Assembly: GCA_018524725.1 (NCBI GenBank)
Contig: JAEUWP010000027.1
Coordinates: forward strand, 62,001-126,000
Length of the DNA stretch: 64,000 bases
Reading direction: 5' to 3'
Source of the DNA: Podaxis mareebaensis
Lineage: Eukaryota > Basidiomycota > Agaricomycetes > Agaricales > Agaricaceae
Below the pieces are notes generated by a model, which was not told the DNA's origin, made no database searches, and was given only the letters and a program-made list of their open reading frames with translations. How positions within the stretch are numbered: the first letter of the stretch is position 1; every line of letters begins with the position of its first letter. A program made the translations under genes and the position numbers. Below are positions 46,209 to 57,905 of this stretch, piece by piece.

Positions 46209-46885
46209 CTACGCTTTCAAGAGACCCTCCTCCTTCAACTGTTTGATGACGCGATCCGCGACACGGAACATGGACACCCCACAAGGAATGCCACAATAAA
46301 TGGCGGTTTGAAGCATCGTCTCTTGAATCTCGAGCTCTGTGCAACCATTGTTGACAGCCCCCCTGCGCTATCGAGTTACTCAACAGTTTTACACGATATG
46401 ATGTGTCTGACCTCAAGTGTCCGGCCAACTACAGAGCTGTCAACATACGTGGTAATTACTCATCACAACATTCACCCACCTCGGCTTCTTTACCAAGTGA
46501 CATGAGTATAGCAATTACTATCAAACTTCGCTGCCTCAATTCCAGGCTAGGCCGGGTCCAGATGGTCCCCCATGCGGCTTCAGTTGCAAGCTGCAATTCC
46601 TGTCAGTACCTGCGCCAGAAGAAAGACGACTCCATACTAACACGCTGCATGGACGACATGAATTCTGTGGTGCCCTAGGTCCCTTTAATAACTCGATTAT
46701 CTGTTATAGAGTACACTCACTGTGTTCGAATTGCTATCGACCCATGCGTCTCCCTAGTCGCTTTTATCATCGTACATTGAATTATGGCGCACCCACGACG
46801 TTGGCCTCACCATAACTTTGCGTCTGACCTGTTCTCCTGCTTGGAAAAGCTCACGGTGAGCACTTTCATTTGGTGTTTGAGCCAT
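46209..46885 (-). CDS. Carboxymuconolactone decarboxylase family protein (AhpD-like fold)
   Basis: The ATG at 46883-46885 opens MAQTPNESAHRELFQAGEQV then RRKVM. A GT-AG intron leads to GDAWVDSNSNT. The core exon reads ELQLATEAAWGTIWTRPSLE, RQRSLIVIAILMSLGKEAE, then after two introns LAGHLRGAVNNGCTELEIQE and TMLQTAIYCGIPCGVSMF, ending LKEEGLLKA with the stop at 46209-46211. This is the typical fungal CMD layout; members include the protocatechuate-pathway decarboxylase and many proteins of unknown substrate. Odd point: a direct read of the segment before the core exon (VSMESSFFWRRY) meets an in-frame TGA at 46604-46606. It is avoided if a longer intron runs from the donor after SNSNT to the acceptor just before ELQLATEAAW, which is in phase. 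So the gene is either intact with that intron or a young pseudogene. It is divergent from the dehydrogenase at 47610. Confidence 0.75.
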
Positions 46886-47029
46886 TCTTGAGGGATGTTG
46901 GACGTAAACCAGAGAGGTTATTGTCTAACTTGTGGCGAGTTTCACACCTAGAACCACATGATAAAGGACCTTTCCCTTCGGCCTTCCTGTTTTTTTCCAA
47001 ATCCGGTCAAACCGATTGCGAGCTCCCAC

Positions 47030-47236
47030 TTATCGTGGGTCTATCGACCCCCCGGTTCTATGAAGTGACACTCTTGCCTTACAAGCGGCCGTCAAATAAT
47101 GAGTGACGTAGGTAGCTTCTATAAGACTATAACCCATACCATTTTCATTGATGATATCTCCATATACCAGAACAAAATCCTTTGGCACTTCCCAAGCAGC
47201 CGCGGATTGATAAGCATAGCATAACCCCATCCCCAA
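47030..47236 (-). pseudogene. Decayed fragment of a PF04199-type cyclase
   Basis: The minus-strand frame contains VLVYGDIINENGMGYSLIEA followed by TYVTHYLTAACKA. This lines up with GVLLDYHSYAKENGILYSAI and ETHLVTARALEACAKA of the intact cyclase at 48994-50336, sharing E-N-G, Y-S, I-E, V-T, L, A-C, K-A. I found no start, upstream motifs or downstream continuation, so it looks like a relic of a second cyclase. The similarity is moderate and covers only about 35 residues. Confidence 0.4.
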
Positions 47237-47609
47237 TCGACGTCAAGGTCATCTGCCTCACGCTTCTACCCCCCAAAACTTGCTTCCAGCCGCAGTAGTT
47301 GTCTCAGTGATCAGTGAGGGATTTAGCTCATCTGACTGGTACTCCGTTGATGTTGTTCCATCGTACCGGAAAATTGAATGTTGCGTCTTTTGCTTAAATC
47401 CAGTTGGAACGCAAGACACAAGACGTCACGGTTTTCCGCTTCTAAACTGGAGGAGTCATGTGCGTGAGATGGTATCCCGTTTCACACAGGAATCTTTCGC
47501 ATCTATTTTAAGGGGTCCTACGCAGACCTAGTGGTGCCGACGGGAAGTTTGTATTCCATACACCTCAGGCTCACGAGTGACATATAGCTCCTAACGTTCA
47601 GCAAGGACC

Positions 47610-48838
47610 ATGATGGATAATGAGACACCCACCCTTCCAGCAAACTTCGGATGGGTTGGTCTTGGTGCTATGGGATATCCAATGGCGGAACAATTACGAA
47701 GGAAGCTCCCGAACACCAGCAAACTGAGGGTGTACGATATTGACGAGGCTGCAACTACGAGATTTTTGGAGCAAGAGACTAAATTTGACGTAGAAAGAGG
47801 TCTTCAAGGTGCTCAGGTCGAGGTGGGCAACAACTCTCGCGACATAGCGGAGAAAAGCGTACGTCTCCCTTCCGCCAAGGAAAATTCTTTGTATTGACTC
47901 CTGTCATAGGATTTCGTCATTACTATTGTCCCAGAAGGTATGCGACAACCCATAAGAAAGTCTCTAACCGACGAGCGTGTTTCAGGCGTCCACGTTCGAG
48001 CCGTCTACTTGGATGAGAAAATAGGCTTGCTATCGGCAGCAGACACTTCCGGAAAACATTTTGTGGACTGGTACGCCCCCATGACCATCTTTTTCGAACT
48101 GTTACGGACGCTGTTTTCTATTAGCTCTACTATTGACATCGTCACCTCTCTTAGCATAGGGGACGCTGTCCGATCTTCCAGCAGGACTAATCCGCCAACT
48201 TTTCATGATGCACCAGTTTCTGGTGGAACTGCGGGAGCTTCTGCTGCGACGCTGACCTTTATGGTCGGAATAGAGAAGGACTCGCCTTACTTGCCCCTTC
48301 TTTGGCGCATCTTTTCTTTCATGGGGAAGTCGGTATATGCTATGGGAGGACCGTCACTTGGGCTCGCCGCAAAGCTTAGTAACAACTACCTCTCTGGAAT
48401 AATCGCCTTGGCAACCTCTGAAGCAATGAACCTTGGCATGCGACTTGGACTTGATCCTAAGACACTCAGCGATTGCTTCGCGACTAGCTCGGGCGGTAGT
48501 TGGGTTAACAGCACCGTAAATCCTGTGCCAGGAGTATGCCCTGGTGCCGTCACTAGTAAAGGTTACGAGGGCGGCTTCAAGGTTCAATTAATGAAGAAAG
48601 ATATGACGTTAGCAATCGCCGCCGCTCGCGAAGTTGGTGCCAAAATGGTGCTCGCGGATGCGGGCCTCTCGGCGTATGAAGCAGCGTCAGAAGACCCCCG
48701 GTGCCGTGATAAAGACTCCCGAGTTGTCTATAGATGGTAAGCACATTGTTCTTCACACCGATCTTGTGAGTAATGAGTAATAATCCCCATATCAGGCTGG
48801 GAGGTGTGGAACCAGAAGTGAAACGCCAGAATAGCTAA
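47610..48838 (+). CDS. 3-hydroxyisobutyrate dehydrogenase family NAD(P)-dependent enzyme
   Basis: Beta-hydroxyacid dehydrogenase. The ATG at 47610 opens MMDNETPTLPANFGW, running into the Rossmann motif GWVGLGAMGYPMAEQLRR. Introns after DIAEKS, after DFVITIVPEG and after GKHFVD (joining to CSTIDIVTSLSI) are all in phase. The substrate-binding motif DAPVSGGTAGASAATLTFMV and the catalytic-lysine region GLAAKLSNNYLSGIIALA are present, followed by FATSSGGSWVNSTVNPVPG and GYEGGFKVQLMKKDMTLAI. After a last intron the end reads WLGGVEPEVKRQNS. No defects seen. Acts on short-chain beta-hydroxyacids such as 3-hydroxyisobutyrate in valine breakdown, though fungal paralogues vary. It is followed 155 bp later, on the same strand, by a cyclase gene. 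Confidence 0.9.
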
Positions 48839-48993
48839 GTGGTTAAAGAACCTGATGGGAGGAGTGGATGCACATGGACGTGGATTTATCGTGTTCCATT
48901 ATTAGCGCGATGCTCCTAACATATGGGTATCGAGACAAGCCTCTTATACTGATACAAAGAGAAAGCTCATTAAATAGCATTCTCCTTTCAAAG

Positions 48994-50336
48994 ATGGCAG
49001 AATCACCTTTCGATAACATTGAGTTTCCTCCGCTGGATGCACTGCCCTTCCGCAAGGGTGACCCCAAGGGCAAGTTCGGTGTTAACATTTATACACGCCG
49101 AGGCGGCTCATGATGTTTCGCAGGTGCCATTTGGGGATTCTATGAGCATGTCTCGGGAGCGAAAGCCACTGACGAGCTTGGATCTTTGAATCTGCTAACC
49201 GAGCGAAGAATTCTCAAAGCCGCTCGGACGGAAATACAATGCGGAAAGGTTGTCAGTCTCAATTGGGCGGTGCACAAACCATTTCCGCCTCTATTCGGGC
49301 GTAAAGGTCTTGACCACAAAGTCACGAAATGGCCTGGTTCTGGATTCATTAATGACGATGAAATCGCTGTGAATACGCAGAGCGGCTCTCAGTGGGATGG
49401 TTTCCGCCATTTTGGTCACCCCTCAGGCAAGATACATTTTCGGCCATAGATGAAGCTGTTCCGAAATACATATACCATTTAGGCTTCTTCTACAACGGAC
49501 TCCCAGAGAATGAAATCGTAGATAGCCAAGGTTCCGGACTGCCCTTGTCATTCGACAAGCCGCAAAGGAATGGAATTCATGGTGAGTGGCCGAAGGAAAC
49601 TGCCGAGTCCGTGGCTCATCAGTTTAATAGCTTTTCAGGGCAAAATCGTGGGTAGAGGCGTCCTTCTCGATTACCATTCATATGCGAAGGAAAACGGCAT
49701 TCTGTATTCCGCAATAGAGACACATCTCGTCACGGCGCGAGCCTTGGAGGCTTGTGCCAAGGCTCAGGGTTTGACATTGGAGGTTGGTGACATCCTGTTC
49801 GTTCGCATGGGGTTCGTCGACTGGTATGAGAACGCGTCGGAAGACGATAGAGTTAAGGCCTTAGTAAAAACTTACCCCTCAACTTTGACCGGCATCCGCC
49901 AAGGACATGAAGAAGTGGAATGGTTCTGGTACGAATTAAGTATCATCCCTTCTTGTGAACCTTACCCTCAATATGCAACCATAGGAACCATCATTTCGCG
50001 GCGGTAGCTGCCGATACACCGTCATTCGAAGCTCGTCCATCGGTGCAAGACTGGGATCTCCATGAATACATTTTGGCCCTCTGGGGTGTGAGTTTTTCGC
50101 ACTTGGAGACTAACCCTGCTCCTTCTCAACGACCAACATAGACGCCCATCGGAGAGCTTTTCGATTTGGAGGAATTAGCGAAGACATGTAAAGCACTTGG
50201 GAGATATTCCTTTTTCGTGACCTCAAGTCCGCTAAACATAGTTAATGGAATAGCGAGCCCGCCGAAGTGAGTCTCAGATGCACTGGCCGATTCCTAATAA
50301 TTGATGAACGTCCGCAGTGCCTTAGCTATATTCTGA
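48994..50336 (+). CDS. Putative metal-dependent cyclase/hydrolase (PF04199 type)
   Basis: Family related to bacterial kynurenine formamidase and polyketide-type cyclases; in fungi mostly of unknown substrate. The ATG at 48994 opens MAESPFDNIEFPPLDALPFR. Exons join to GAIWGFYEHVSGAKATDELG, SLNLLTERRILKAARTEIQ, VVSLNWAVHKPFPPLFGRKG. The metal-site region is NTQSGSQWDGFRHFGH, followed by FFYNGLPENEIVDS, then GIHAFQGKIVGRGVLLDYHS and LEVGDILFVRMGFVDWYENA. The end has NHHFAAVAADTPSFEARPS and WDLHEYILALWGTPIGELFD. It stops at 50336 with NALAIF. Two introns, 49070-49123 and 49427-49482, have GC-AG borders (gcaagt, gcaaga). The gene looks intact. Placement with the dehydrogenase and the decarboxylase suggests a shared catabolic route, which is inference. 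Confidence 0.87.
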
Positions 50337-50867
50337 TTGACCTCCCCTTTCCCACCCGTGCCATCGAGGACCCTCCCTTATGTCAAGGACAGGAACGGAA
50401 GTTGCGACGTGATAACAGCATGTAAAATTGCAGGCAATGGGTAAAGGTTTCATGATGGACGGGTTCGACGATTTTCGCTGATGTCCTGTGGCTCTGGGTT
50501 CTCGGCAACCCAAGCAATTATAACGTATTGGCCTGTCGCTTCCGAGGCTGTGTATTTTAGTTTCTTGTATAGTTGAATCACTGTGAGTGGTATTTAACAG
50601 CCAGGCATTTTAAGAGAAGCCCTGTGCTCCCGGAAGTGCTTTATCGCATGCATTCTACCCTCAGCGTCCATATCCCTAGCCAAGATCCTGGAATATCCAA
50701 ACACAATTCTCCACTCTTGGCGTCTGTCAAAGAAGATGAGGTATTTTCAGGTCTTCTCTGAAATTCCTCCAGTCTCAATCTTTCCCACATAGACACTATT
50801 CCTAGGTAATTCTCCCCTTCACAGATTGAGATCCTACGTCTCTGCGAAGTCAAGAAGCGATAGTAAG
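50337..50867. other. Intergenic region cyclase/DUF6535 gene
   Basis: 530 bp holding the 3' flank of the cyclase and the promoter of the DUF6535 gene. No gene seen. Confidence 0.5.
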
Positions 50868-53506
50868 ATGCCTTGCATCTTATCTTTTAGGTGTCAGACT
50901 GAAAACCATTCCACAGGATCATTTGCATCCGAGGATTCGGGATACCCAGAAACAGGCGAAGAGGCATCAGAGAATTCCATAGTCTGGCACATTTATAATG
51001 AAGAGTCCTCCAAATCTGATGCTTCCATGGTGGAAGCGTCCCACCGTGAAATTGACGTCCTACTTGTCTTCGTGAGTGATGTTCGCTGCCTATATTGATA
51101 TCGATGTGTTGAGCATACTGCTCCGTCCAGACTGGTTTATTCTCGGCGGTTTTGACTACTTTCATCATACAGGTATATCAGATGACGTTGTCCGACCCAG
51201 GAGACAGGACGAACGAGCTTCTATCCAAGATTCTAGCAATTCAAGCCAATGCGTCCGGTGTTACCCAAGCGAGCACAGCTGCCGAAGAAAGGAAGTCCGG
51301 TCCAAGTGGAGCACAGATTCACTGGGTTAACGGCCTCTGGTTCTCAGCTCTTGCATGTAGCCTGTCAACAGCGCTCATCTCCATGTTGGCGAAGCAATGG
51401 TTGCATGCATATACGCGGAATATATCAGGATCTCCACGGACTCGCGCTCGGAAACGCCAAGATCGGTTCATCCGCTTTCGTTCGTGGCATGTCCTCACGG
51501 TGATCAACTCCCTCCCATTACTCCTACATGCCGCGTTGCTTTTTTTCTTCTGTGGAGTCATAGTCTTGCTCTGGACCGATGAGTTCGGAATCAGCTTGGC
51601 GACCATTATAATTGTTGCCCTTGCCTTTGCGTTCTACACTGCTTCGATGTGGATTTCCCTGATTTCTCCGGACTGTCCATATCAACACCCTATTTCGGAA
51701 CATTTGCATCACTGGCTCAAACCTGGTCGAAATTGGTACAAGGTTTGCGCTAGCAAGCCACCACCGCCGAAGAGCGATCTTGAAAGCGCCGGATTAACCG
51801 AAGATTTTTGGGAAAAAGAGTGAGCGGATGTTGGTATAATATCATCTAGGGTACAAGTAGGCTTACTCCATTCTATTTCCAGTCCGCATTCAGTGACCCA
51901 TACCACGGATGTATCATGTATTCCAACACCAGAAGATACGCTAGACGCGGCTGCGTTCATATGGTTGATCAGGGAATCCAACAGCACAGAGAGCGCGAGG
52001 TCTAGCGCATTACAGGCGATCGCAGGGCTCCCGAGGGACTTCACCGCATACCAGCTCCTCCGTCAGGCTGGGGCGATTGAAATGATCCTGGAGAGATTTG
52101 AATCCTGCTTCCAACTAGACACCACCCTCGGCAACCAATGGTGCATCAAGGATCCCCATGCGGCGGAGAAATATTGTCGTGGATGGCTAAGGCTGACGTA
52201 CCAAACAAAGATTAAATGGCCTACACGGCTCCTTCAACCGCTTTATATGCTCCGTGACCTTCCCCGCCATCCAGCCGTCAATGTAACCGCGGCGTGCATC
52301 TTAGCACTCACATCTTTGGAAGAATATAGCCCTCAGGATGGGCTACTCTCGTTCCTCTCACGCCACGTCAATGAGGAGGTCAGGTTATCATGGTCCGCAC
52401 AGCAGGAGATTTTGGATACTCTTCTTGAGTGCATTGCACTCTGGGAATTGTCAGCAGCTGCGATAGCCGAGATCGTCTTCCGAGCCGTCCCAATCCTCAT
52501 TCGACTCCTTCATCGTCTGGGAAATACTGGTCCTCCCACACTCCGACATGCGATTAGTTTCAACTTGTACGCACTGACAGGAAACTTCGTGGACCAAGGT
52601 GTTCGAAGGGACGGAGACAAAAGGAAGGACATGTATTGGGACGCGAGCATTAAGGCGCTTTCTGAAGTCGCTCTGAAGCGCGCATGTTATGGGGTGGAGG
52701 GTGAAGGTCTACTGGGCATCGTAGCACTCGAACTCGCGCGGGTGGCCAACGTCCTCGTTACCAAGCCCCAGAAGTTCCCCCAATCCTTGTATGACTCCGC
52801 CAAAGCTGCTTTCACCTCCCTCTATCTCGAGGGACATATCATTACAAGAGATGTTCCGGAAGACACCCTTGCCAATGTCCTCTACCTGCTTCATCCACCT
52901 ACACTCCCAGAGCCGGAGCGTCAAGCCGTCTTCACGCATCATCTCATCGACACGCTCAGGCACAGCAAGCAACAGAACACTATCTGTAACACCCTTCGAC
53001 TCCTCGATGCTCACCTAGCGTCTTACTCCCTCCCAGCCATGAAGGCATTCATGCGCGGTGGCGGTTTAGAAATGCTACTCCACATCGCCAACACCAGAAG
53101 CATCGATGGGCGAAGGTTGCAGATGGACAGCCTTCGAGCTCTTTGCACCTTCGTCAACGCCAGCGCGACACTGTACTTGGAGGATGGGGATAACTTCGAT
53201 CCGTCATACTTTGATACTGTGTTCCAAAGTGACTTTCTGAAGACTCTTTGCGCGGTAATCGCTGCAGGAGGATGGTGGCTAACAGACGTAGCGCATGTGT
53301 GGGCGCCAGCACTCGTGAAGCTTTGTAGGGTTCGACCGGGCCATGATAGTTGGAGAAAGGTGGAGCGGACATTCTGGAAGTATGCCGATTTGCACCAGAC
53401 GGAATATGGTCAGAGGGTGCTTCTGAGCAATCTTCAATGCATCAGGGAGTTACGGCGTGAGTTGGAAGGGGGGAAGGGAAAGAGTTTCTTTGAGGAGGAC
53501 TTTTAA
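50868..53506 (+). CDS. DUF6535 membrane protein with long helical C-terminal region
   Basis: The first ATG in frame, 50868, opens MPCILSFRCQTENHSTGSF. The DUF6535 start is WHIYNEESSKSDASMVEAS; after an intron it continues TGLFSAVLTTFIIQVYQMTL. Three more membrane helices follow: WFSALACSLSTALISMLAKQ, VINSLPLLLHAALLFFFCGV and SLATIIIVALAFAFYTASMW. A second intron near 51822-51882 joins EDFWEKE to SPHSVTHTT, and a single long exon then gives about 535 residues of mainly helical, leucine-rich sequence with armadillo-like spacing, to the stop at 53506. DUF6535 proteins form large families in mushrooms; their function is not known to me. The C-terminal part carries no catalytic motif. It may be a membrane-anchored scaffold. 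Confidence 0.85.
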
Positions 53507-53748
53507 GAGATTGATTAGCCAAGCGGACTTGGGGACTAAATATCAAACGCACTCAGTGTTTTGTGTATTAGTACTTTCGTTATGAGCTCGTGGACCACCA
53601 ATCCGATATATCTATCCGTAGTAGTAGATGGTGTAAAGCCTCGAGTCCTCCAGGCAGATTTCTTTGCCCGGCGAAGAAATGTTCTGCGTACGATTTCGAG
53701 GAACTCTTTTCGACTAATCCTTTCAATACCTTCGTCTATTCATGAAGG

Positions 53749-56700
53749 TTAGTCGGCGAAGCAGTCTCCGATAAAATGAGGTCTCACCAAGGTTGTCAAA
53801 TTGTTTCTAAACTTCGTGAATGAATCTTCTACCATCGGAGCAGCCTCATACTCCTGTAACCGCCCACGTCGCAGCTCTCCGATGATGACAGCAAAATCCA
53901 GCACAATCTCCGTGGTTTGACGAAGGAGATCACCAGCCGCTCTTTGCCCGGATCGCATCAAGCATGCACTGAGAGTATCATCGAGAAGGTCAGAGTGGCG
54001 TTTGGCAAGCTCGAAGACGTCAGAAAATCTCCTCTGCTTTTGAGTACCGTCTTCACGGGCGGGTACCAGCTCTGCGAGGAAAGGGTTGAAATTCCCTCCG
54101 ATGACGGTATCGAACACGTATCCAGAAAGTGCATTAATGAAGCTTTGGGCTATGAACCGGAAATGCAACGTAAGCTTTCTTGCGGGTACTAGAGTAGGGA
54201 ATATGGGATTGGCCGTGCATCTCGTCATTCGGTGAACGGCATGCAGGGCATATTCGACTGCAAAATCGGTTTTGTCAAAATAATTCAGGTATTATACAAG
54301 GAGGACTATACCTCTGATCAACCTCAAGAGGAATGTGAACATCCTTTGGTATTTGGACAAAACTTCATGCGGAATCAGAACCTCGAGGGGGTGGGGAGGC
54401 TTATAATCCATGTAAAGGAAATCAAGGGCTCTATGAAAAGGATGTCAGCGCGTTGGTCGGATTGACCGACCTTTGTAAAACTTACTCAACACCTACGGAA
54501 GTGTCAGGTAAGTTTTATGGCGAGCAAACGGGAGTCACGTACAAAGAGGATTAAGCCATCTATCTCGCCCAGGTCCGGTCGGCAGATCCCTAATGGCGAA
54601 GCCGAGCCTCCAGGAAGCATCGTTCACGACCTGCTTTGGTAGATTGGAACCTCCTTGTGGATACTCGAGCGAATCCACAATGACAGTACGTAAAAAGAAG
54701 CTGAGATCGGCCCCAACGGGGGGCCAGATCTCTCTCTCGAGAAGCGCAGATGCCAGACCAACAGCCCAGGGTTGTGTACTCTCCGCGATTTGTTTCCGTT
54801 GTCGGAGGGTCTGGAGCGACATGGCGCGGTTTTTGTTGTCAATTTCATAGTCTTCTTTGTCAGAGAACAAAGCAGCTGACAGCCTGAGCTTGAATGGAGA
54901 GGAGGTGATAAGGAGGAAATCTCGGAGGAGGATAAGGTGTGATCCAAAATTAAGTTGGCCCGGATGGTTGAGGAAGAGTTCCAACAAGGCCGACGATAAT
55001 GTGGAGGAGTGTTGCAGAAGGTCGGAGAAGACGACAGAGCTCAAGTGGGACAAAGTAGAGGTGATAGGAGGCAAAGAATCGGGGAAAGAATCGATAAATT
55101 CCCCTAGACTGCCTGCTCCCGCCTTAGGAAAAAGGGAAGGGTTCTGAATCAATGTGCCTGGTTCCAGGTCAAAGACCTTGAGACCTTCGAGCTCGGTTCT
55201 ATACTCCTGAATAGAAGTTTCTAGGTAGGGCCTTGGGTCGTACGTTTGCGTACTCCGAGTGTGGTAGATTTTCTGAGTTTTGAAATAGGCAGCCTCGATG
55301 TCTTCCTTCCTCCAAAGCCATTCCACTTTATTTTGTCGCGTAGGTTGGCTAAGGAGAGGATGATCAGGTTGAGCCTTCCTCAGAAGGATCAACGACCTCT
55401 GAGCGGCGGGTAAAATTGCAAGCAATTCTGGAGGAAAGAATGGGGGATAATCCTCTTCCACTCGTTCAAGAACGTCGAAGATATCCTCCTCGCCTTCCTC
55501 AGCATCTTCATCGATGATATACTCGTCAATGGCAAGATTGATGACGCGTTCCTGTTTTTGGGGAGGCTGCGGACCAAACCCAACTGATTGGGCGACCCGT
55601 CGAAGATATTCACTAGATGCGCAAGTCAAGATGTAGGCGAAGACAGCAATAAGAGTGGGGGAGGATTGTCGGACGATATGTGCGTCAAGACGGGTATATA
55701 CGCGCGAAAGGATATTGATGGAACTTGGGTCAAGAGGCTCATAGTCCTGAGGGGCCTTCACCTCCTCCTGCAGATAACGCAATAAAATCTGGTCAATCAA
55801 TAGCTAACGACAAGGCATGCGACTTACACGCCCACAAAGCTCAGCCAGAGAAGTCAGGATATCTTGGTATAATTCATGCTGCAGCCATATGCGTGAAATG
55901 GGGACATTCCCAGTTAGGAGTTCAGCAGAAGACGGTGGACAGTTCGCGAGAGTCTTGCGAAGCCAATCAAGAACGTCCGAGAGCGCATGCACGAAGGCAT
56001 GGATGGTCGAACCATCACTTGCGGATCTCAGGATTAACCTATCAGTATAAGTGCATATGAAGAAAGAAACGTCCATACCTGCCACGTAGGCTCGCTAACA
56101 AAGTTTCTAAACGCCTCAGGGTGTTTCCGATAGTAAGAAAGCGCGAGATAAGACTGAAATAATGAGGATGCAAAGTAAGGATAGGGTACGTAGGTGCTCA
56201 CCTGTTACTTATAACTTCGTCTTTCCCATCAACAAGTAAGAACCCTCGTTCCCCTTCCTTGACCCCTGCCTGTACGAACCGTTCCGACTTGGCATCCCAT
56301 GTATGATATATAGACGAGTTCCCGAGGACGGTCATTTTGAGCGATGAGAATAAATCTGCCTGGTTGATATAGACAATATGCGCAGAGACGTCTTTCAGGC
56401 GTGGTTGAGCACTAAGTGGAAGTCAGTAGATGCAGGAGATATATGAAACAACAGCTTACTGGTGCCGGGCTGATGTATACACAAGGCTATCTCTCTCAGA
56501 AAGGAACGGCGTCGAGATGCGCGTTTGTCGGTGTGTTGGCCGTAGTGCATCCCAGGAAAGTAACTGACCCTGGAAATCTGCTGAGTTTGACGGAAGCAAT
56601 GAAACGAAGTGCGTATACTTTGGGAGGGTTGCCATGCACGTCGAGCTTATCCCAGATGGAATCTCCTTCCGGCAAGCCGTGCTCATTTTCCAGTCGCAAC

Positions 56701-56963
56701 CGCACCAGGTCATCCGTGATAATGTGTAGTTCTGGCGGTAGGGATTGTCGCATTCTCGGATGATCGCTTATAGTTTCGCGGTTTCTCTCTGAGAGCTTGA
56801 TGTTGTCTATGATCGGGTTCTGTGGTTTATCTTGTAGACTGGGTATGAAGAACCGTGGAAAGATAGGAGGTAGTTCGTTAAATTTGAGCTCATCCACTTG
56901 GTTTGTAAGGTCCTCATGGTTGAGACGAAACCAAAGTGGGCTGTCCATGGTCTGTTTGGCCAT
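53749..56963 (-). CDS. Gamma-tubulin complex component (Spc97/Spc98 family, GCP5/6-like)
   Basis: Subunit of the complex that nucleates microtubules at spindle pole bodies. The ATG at 56961-56963 opens MAKQTMDSPLWFRLNHEDLT. Later exons include IHAFVHALSDVLDWLRKTLA (GCP N-terminal region), HELYQDILTSLAELCGRV, and a long exon with SPTLIAVFAYILTCASSEYL, an acidic insert (DEDAEEGEEDIFDVLERVEE), PAAQRSLILLRKAQPDHPLL, then SNLPKQVVNDASWRLGFAIR. The C-terminal exon carries LTLHFRFIAQSFINALSGYV and RRFSDVFELAKRHSDLLDDT, the helical region that contacts gamma-tubulin in the family, ending at 53749. The long acidic insert and divergent sequence point to GCP5 or GCP6 rather than GCP2/3; that choice is inference. 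Confidence 0.78.
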
Positions 56964-57286
56964 TCCAGGCGACGGATAGTCGATGATTGTTTTTCGGAAG
57001 GAACGCCCAGCAGTACGTGATCAATTACGCGACGAAGTTATTTGCTGGTGTTTGCTACTGCTGGTTCTCCCAATTATAACGTGTCGGCCTCGCAGGCTTT
57101 ATAATATATGCTCAAAGCGCACGTGTCACATGCAGAAAGCAGAGATAAATTACGAGGCAGACTCGATGTAAAATGTGAAAACCGAAATACAAAGTGAAAC
57201 AAGCAATAGATCCCTCCAATCAGTTGCGCTCAGGGTCAGTTCCGAATCGTTGATGGGTGCAATATCCTGCAGCTCGGTAAAATCAA

Positions 57287-57905
57287 TCATAGTCTCATTC
57301 CGGATACACCATCTGCAAGGATGGCGCCACAACGACGGCATTTGACTCGTCGGTCAAGTATGCACAAGCCGACCCCAAGCGGGAACCAGAAGATCGCGGC
57401 AAGAACACCTAACACAGTCAAATCAGAACTTCAGAAACAGATGAAATAGCAAGGAACACATACCGAGAAGTCCAAACTTGGTCTCCGTTACGTGCCCACC
57501 CTCCTGCAAGCAGATCATCTCAGGATGGTCGGGTGGCAGGAGGGACGTGACATGCTCCCCTGTCTGAGGATTGACATAGTGGTATACGGTGGGCGAGCAC
57601 CCTCCTTGTTGTGGAACGTATGAAGGGCCTGCGATCATGAAGGGAGCATGAGAAGATTGAGGAGTGGTAGGGGGTTTGTCATCTGAAGCGTCAGACGTTG
57701 GTGCAACGGTAGCTTTGCCATTGTAATAGACTACGGGAAAAGATGAGGAATAAAAACTGGAGATGAGGATATTTGACTCACACTGCTGCTGGCTAGCGGC
57801 GGACTCGTATGGCGGTGGATTCTCCGAAGAGACTTGGGTTGTCTGGAGGACAAGAGTGAGTACTCAAGGAAGCCCGGTTGAACACAAGAAATCTACCTGG
57901 TGCAT
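57287..57905 (-). CDS. BRI3-like small membrane protein with C-terminal zinc-ribbon-like Cys pair
   Basis: The ATG at 57903-57905 opens a three-codon first exon (M-H-Q); introns in phase then give TTQVSSENPPPYESAASQQQ, FYYNGKATVAPTSD, and a proline-rich part. The body reads VYHYVNPQTGEHVTSLLPPD, then HVTETKFGLLGVLAAIFWFP and LGVGLCILDRRVKCRRCGAI. The single hydrophobic helix followed by a C-x-x-C pair resembles brain protein I3 (BRI3), a lysosomal/endomembrane protein. PPPY near the N-terminus is a WW-domain ligand, as used by Rsp5/Nedd4 adaptors. The stop is at 57287-57289. Function in fungi is unknown to me. Confidence 0.78.

Noticed and set aside
46780..46845. Apparent one-base frameshift in the CMD-family gene (a GEANVVGA-like reading after RRKVM)
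   Set aside because: A GT-AG intron directly after RRKVM leads in phase to GDAWVD, a better match to the family; the other reading is intronic.
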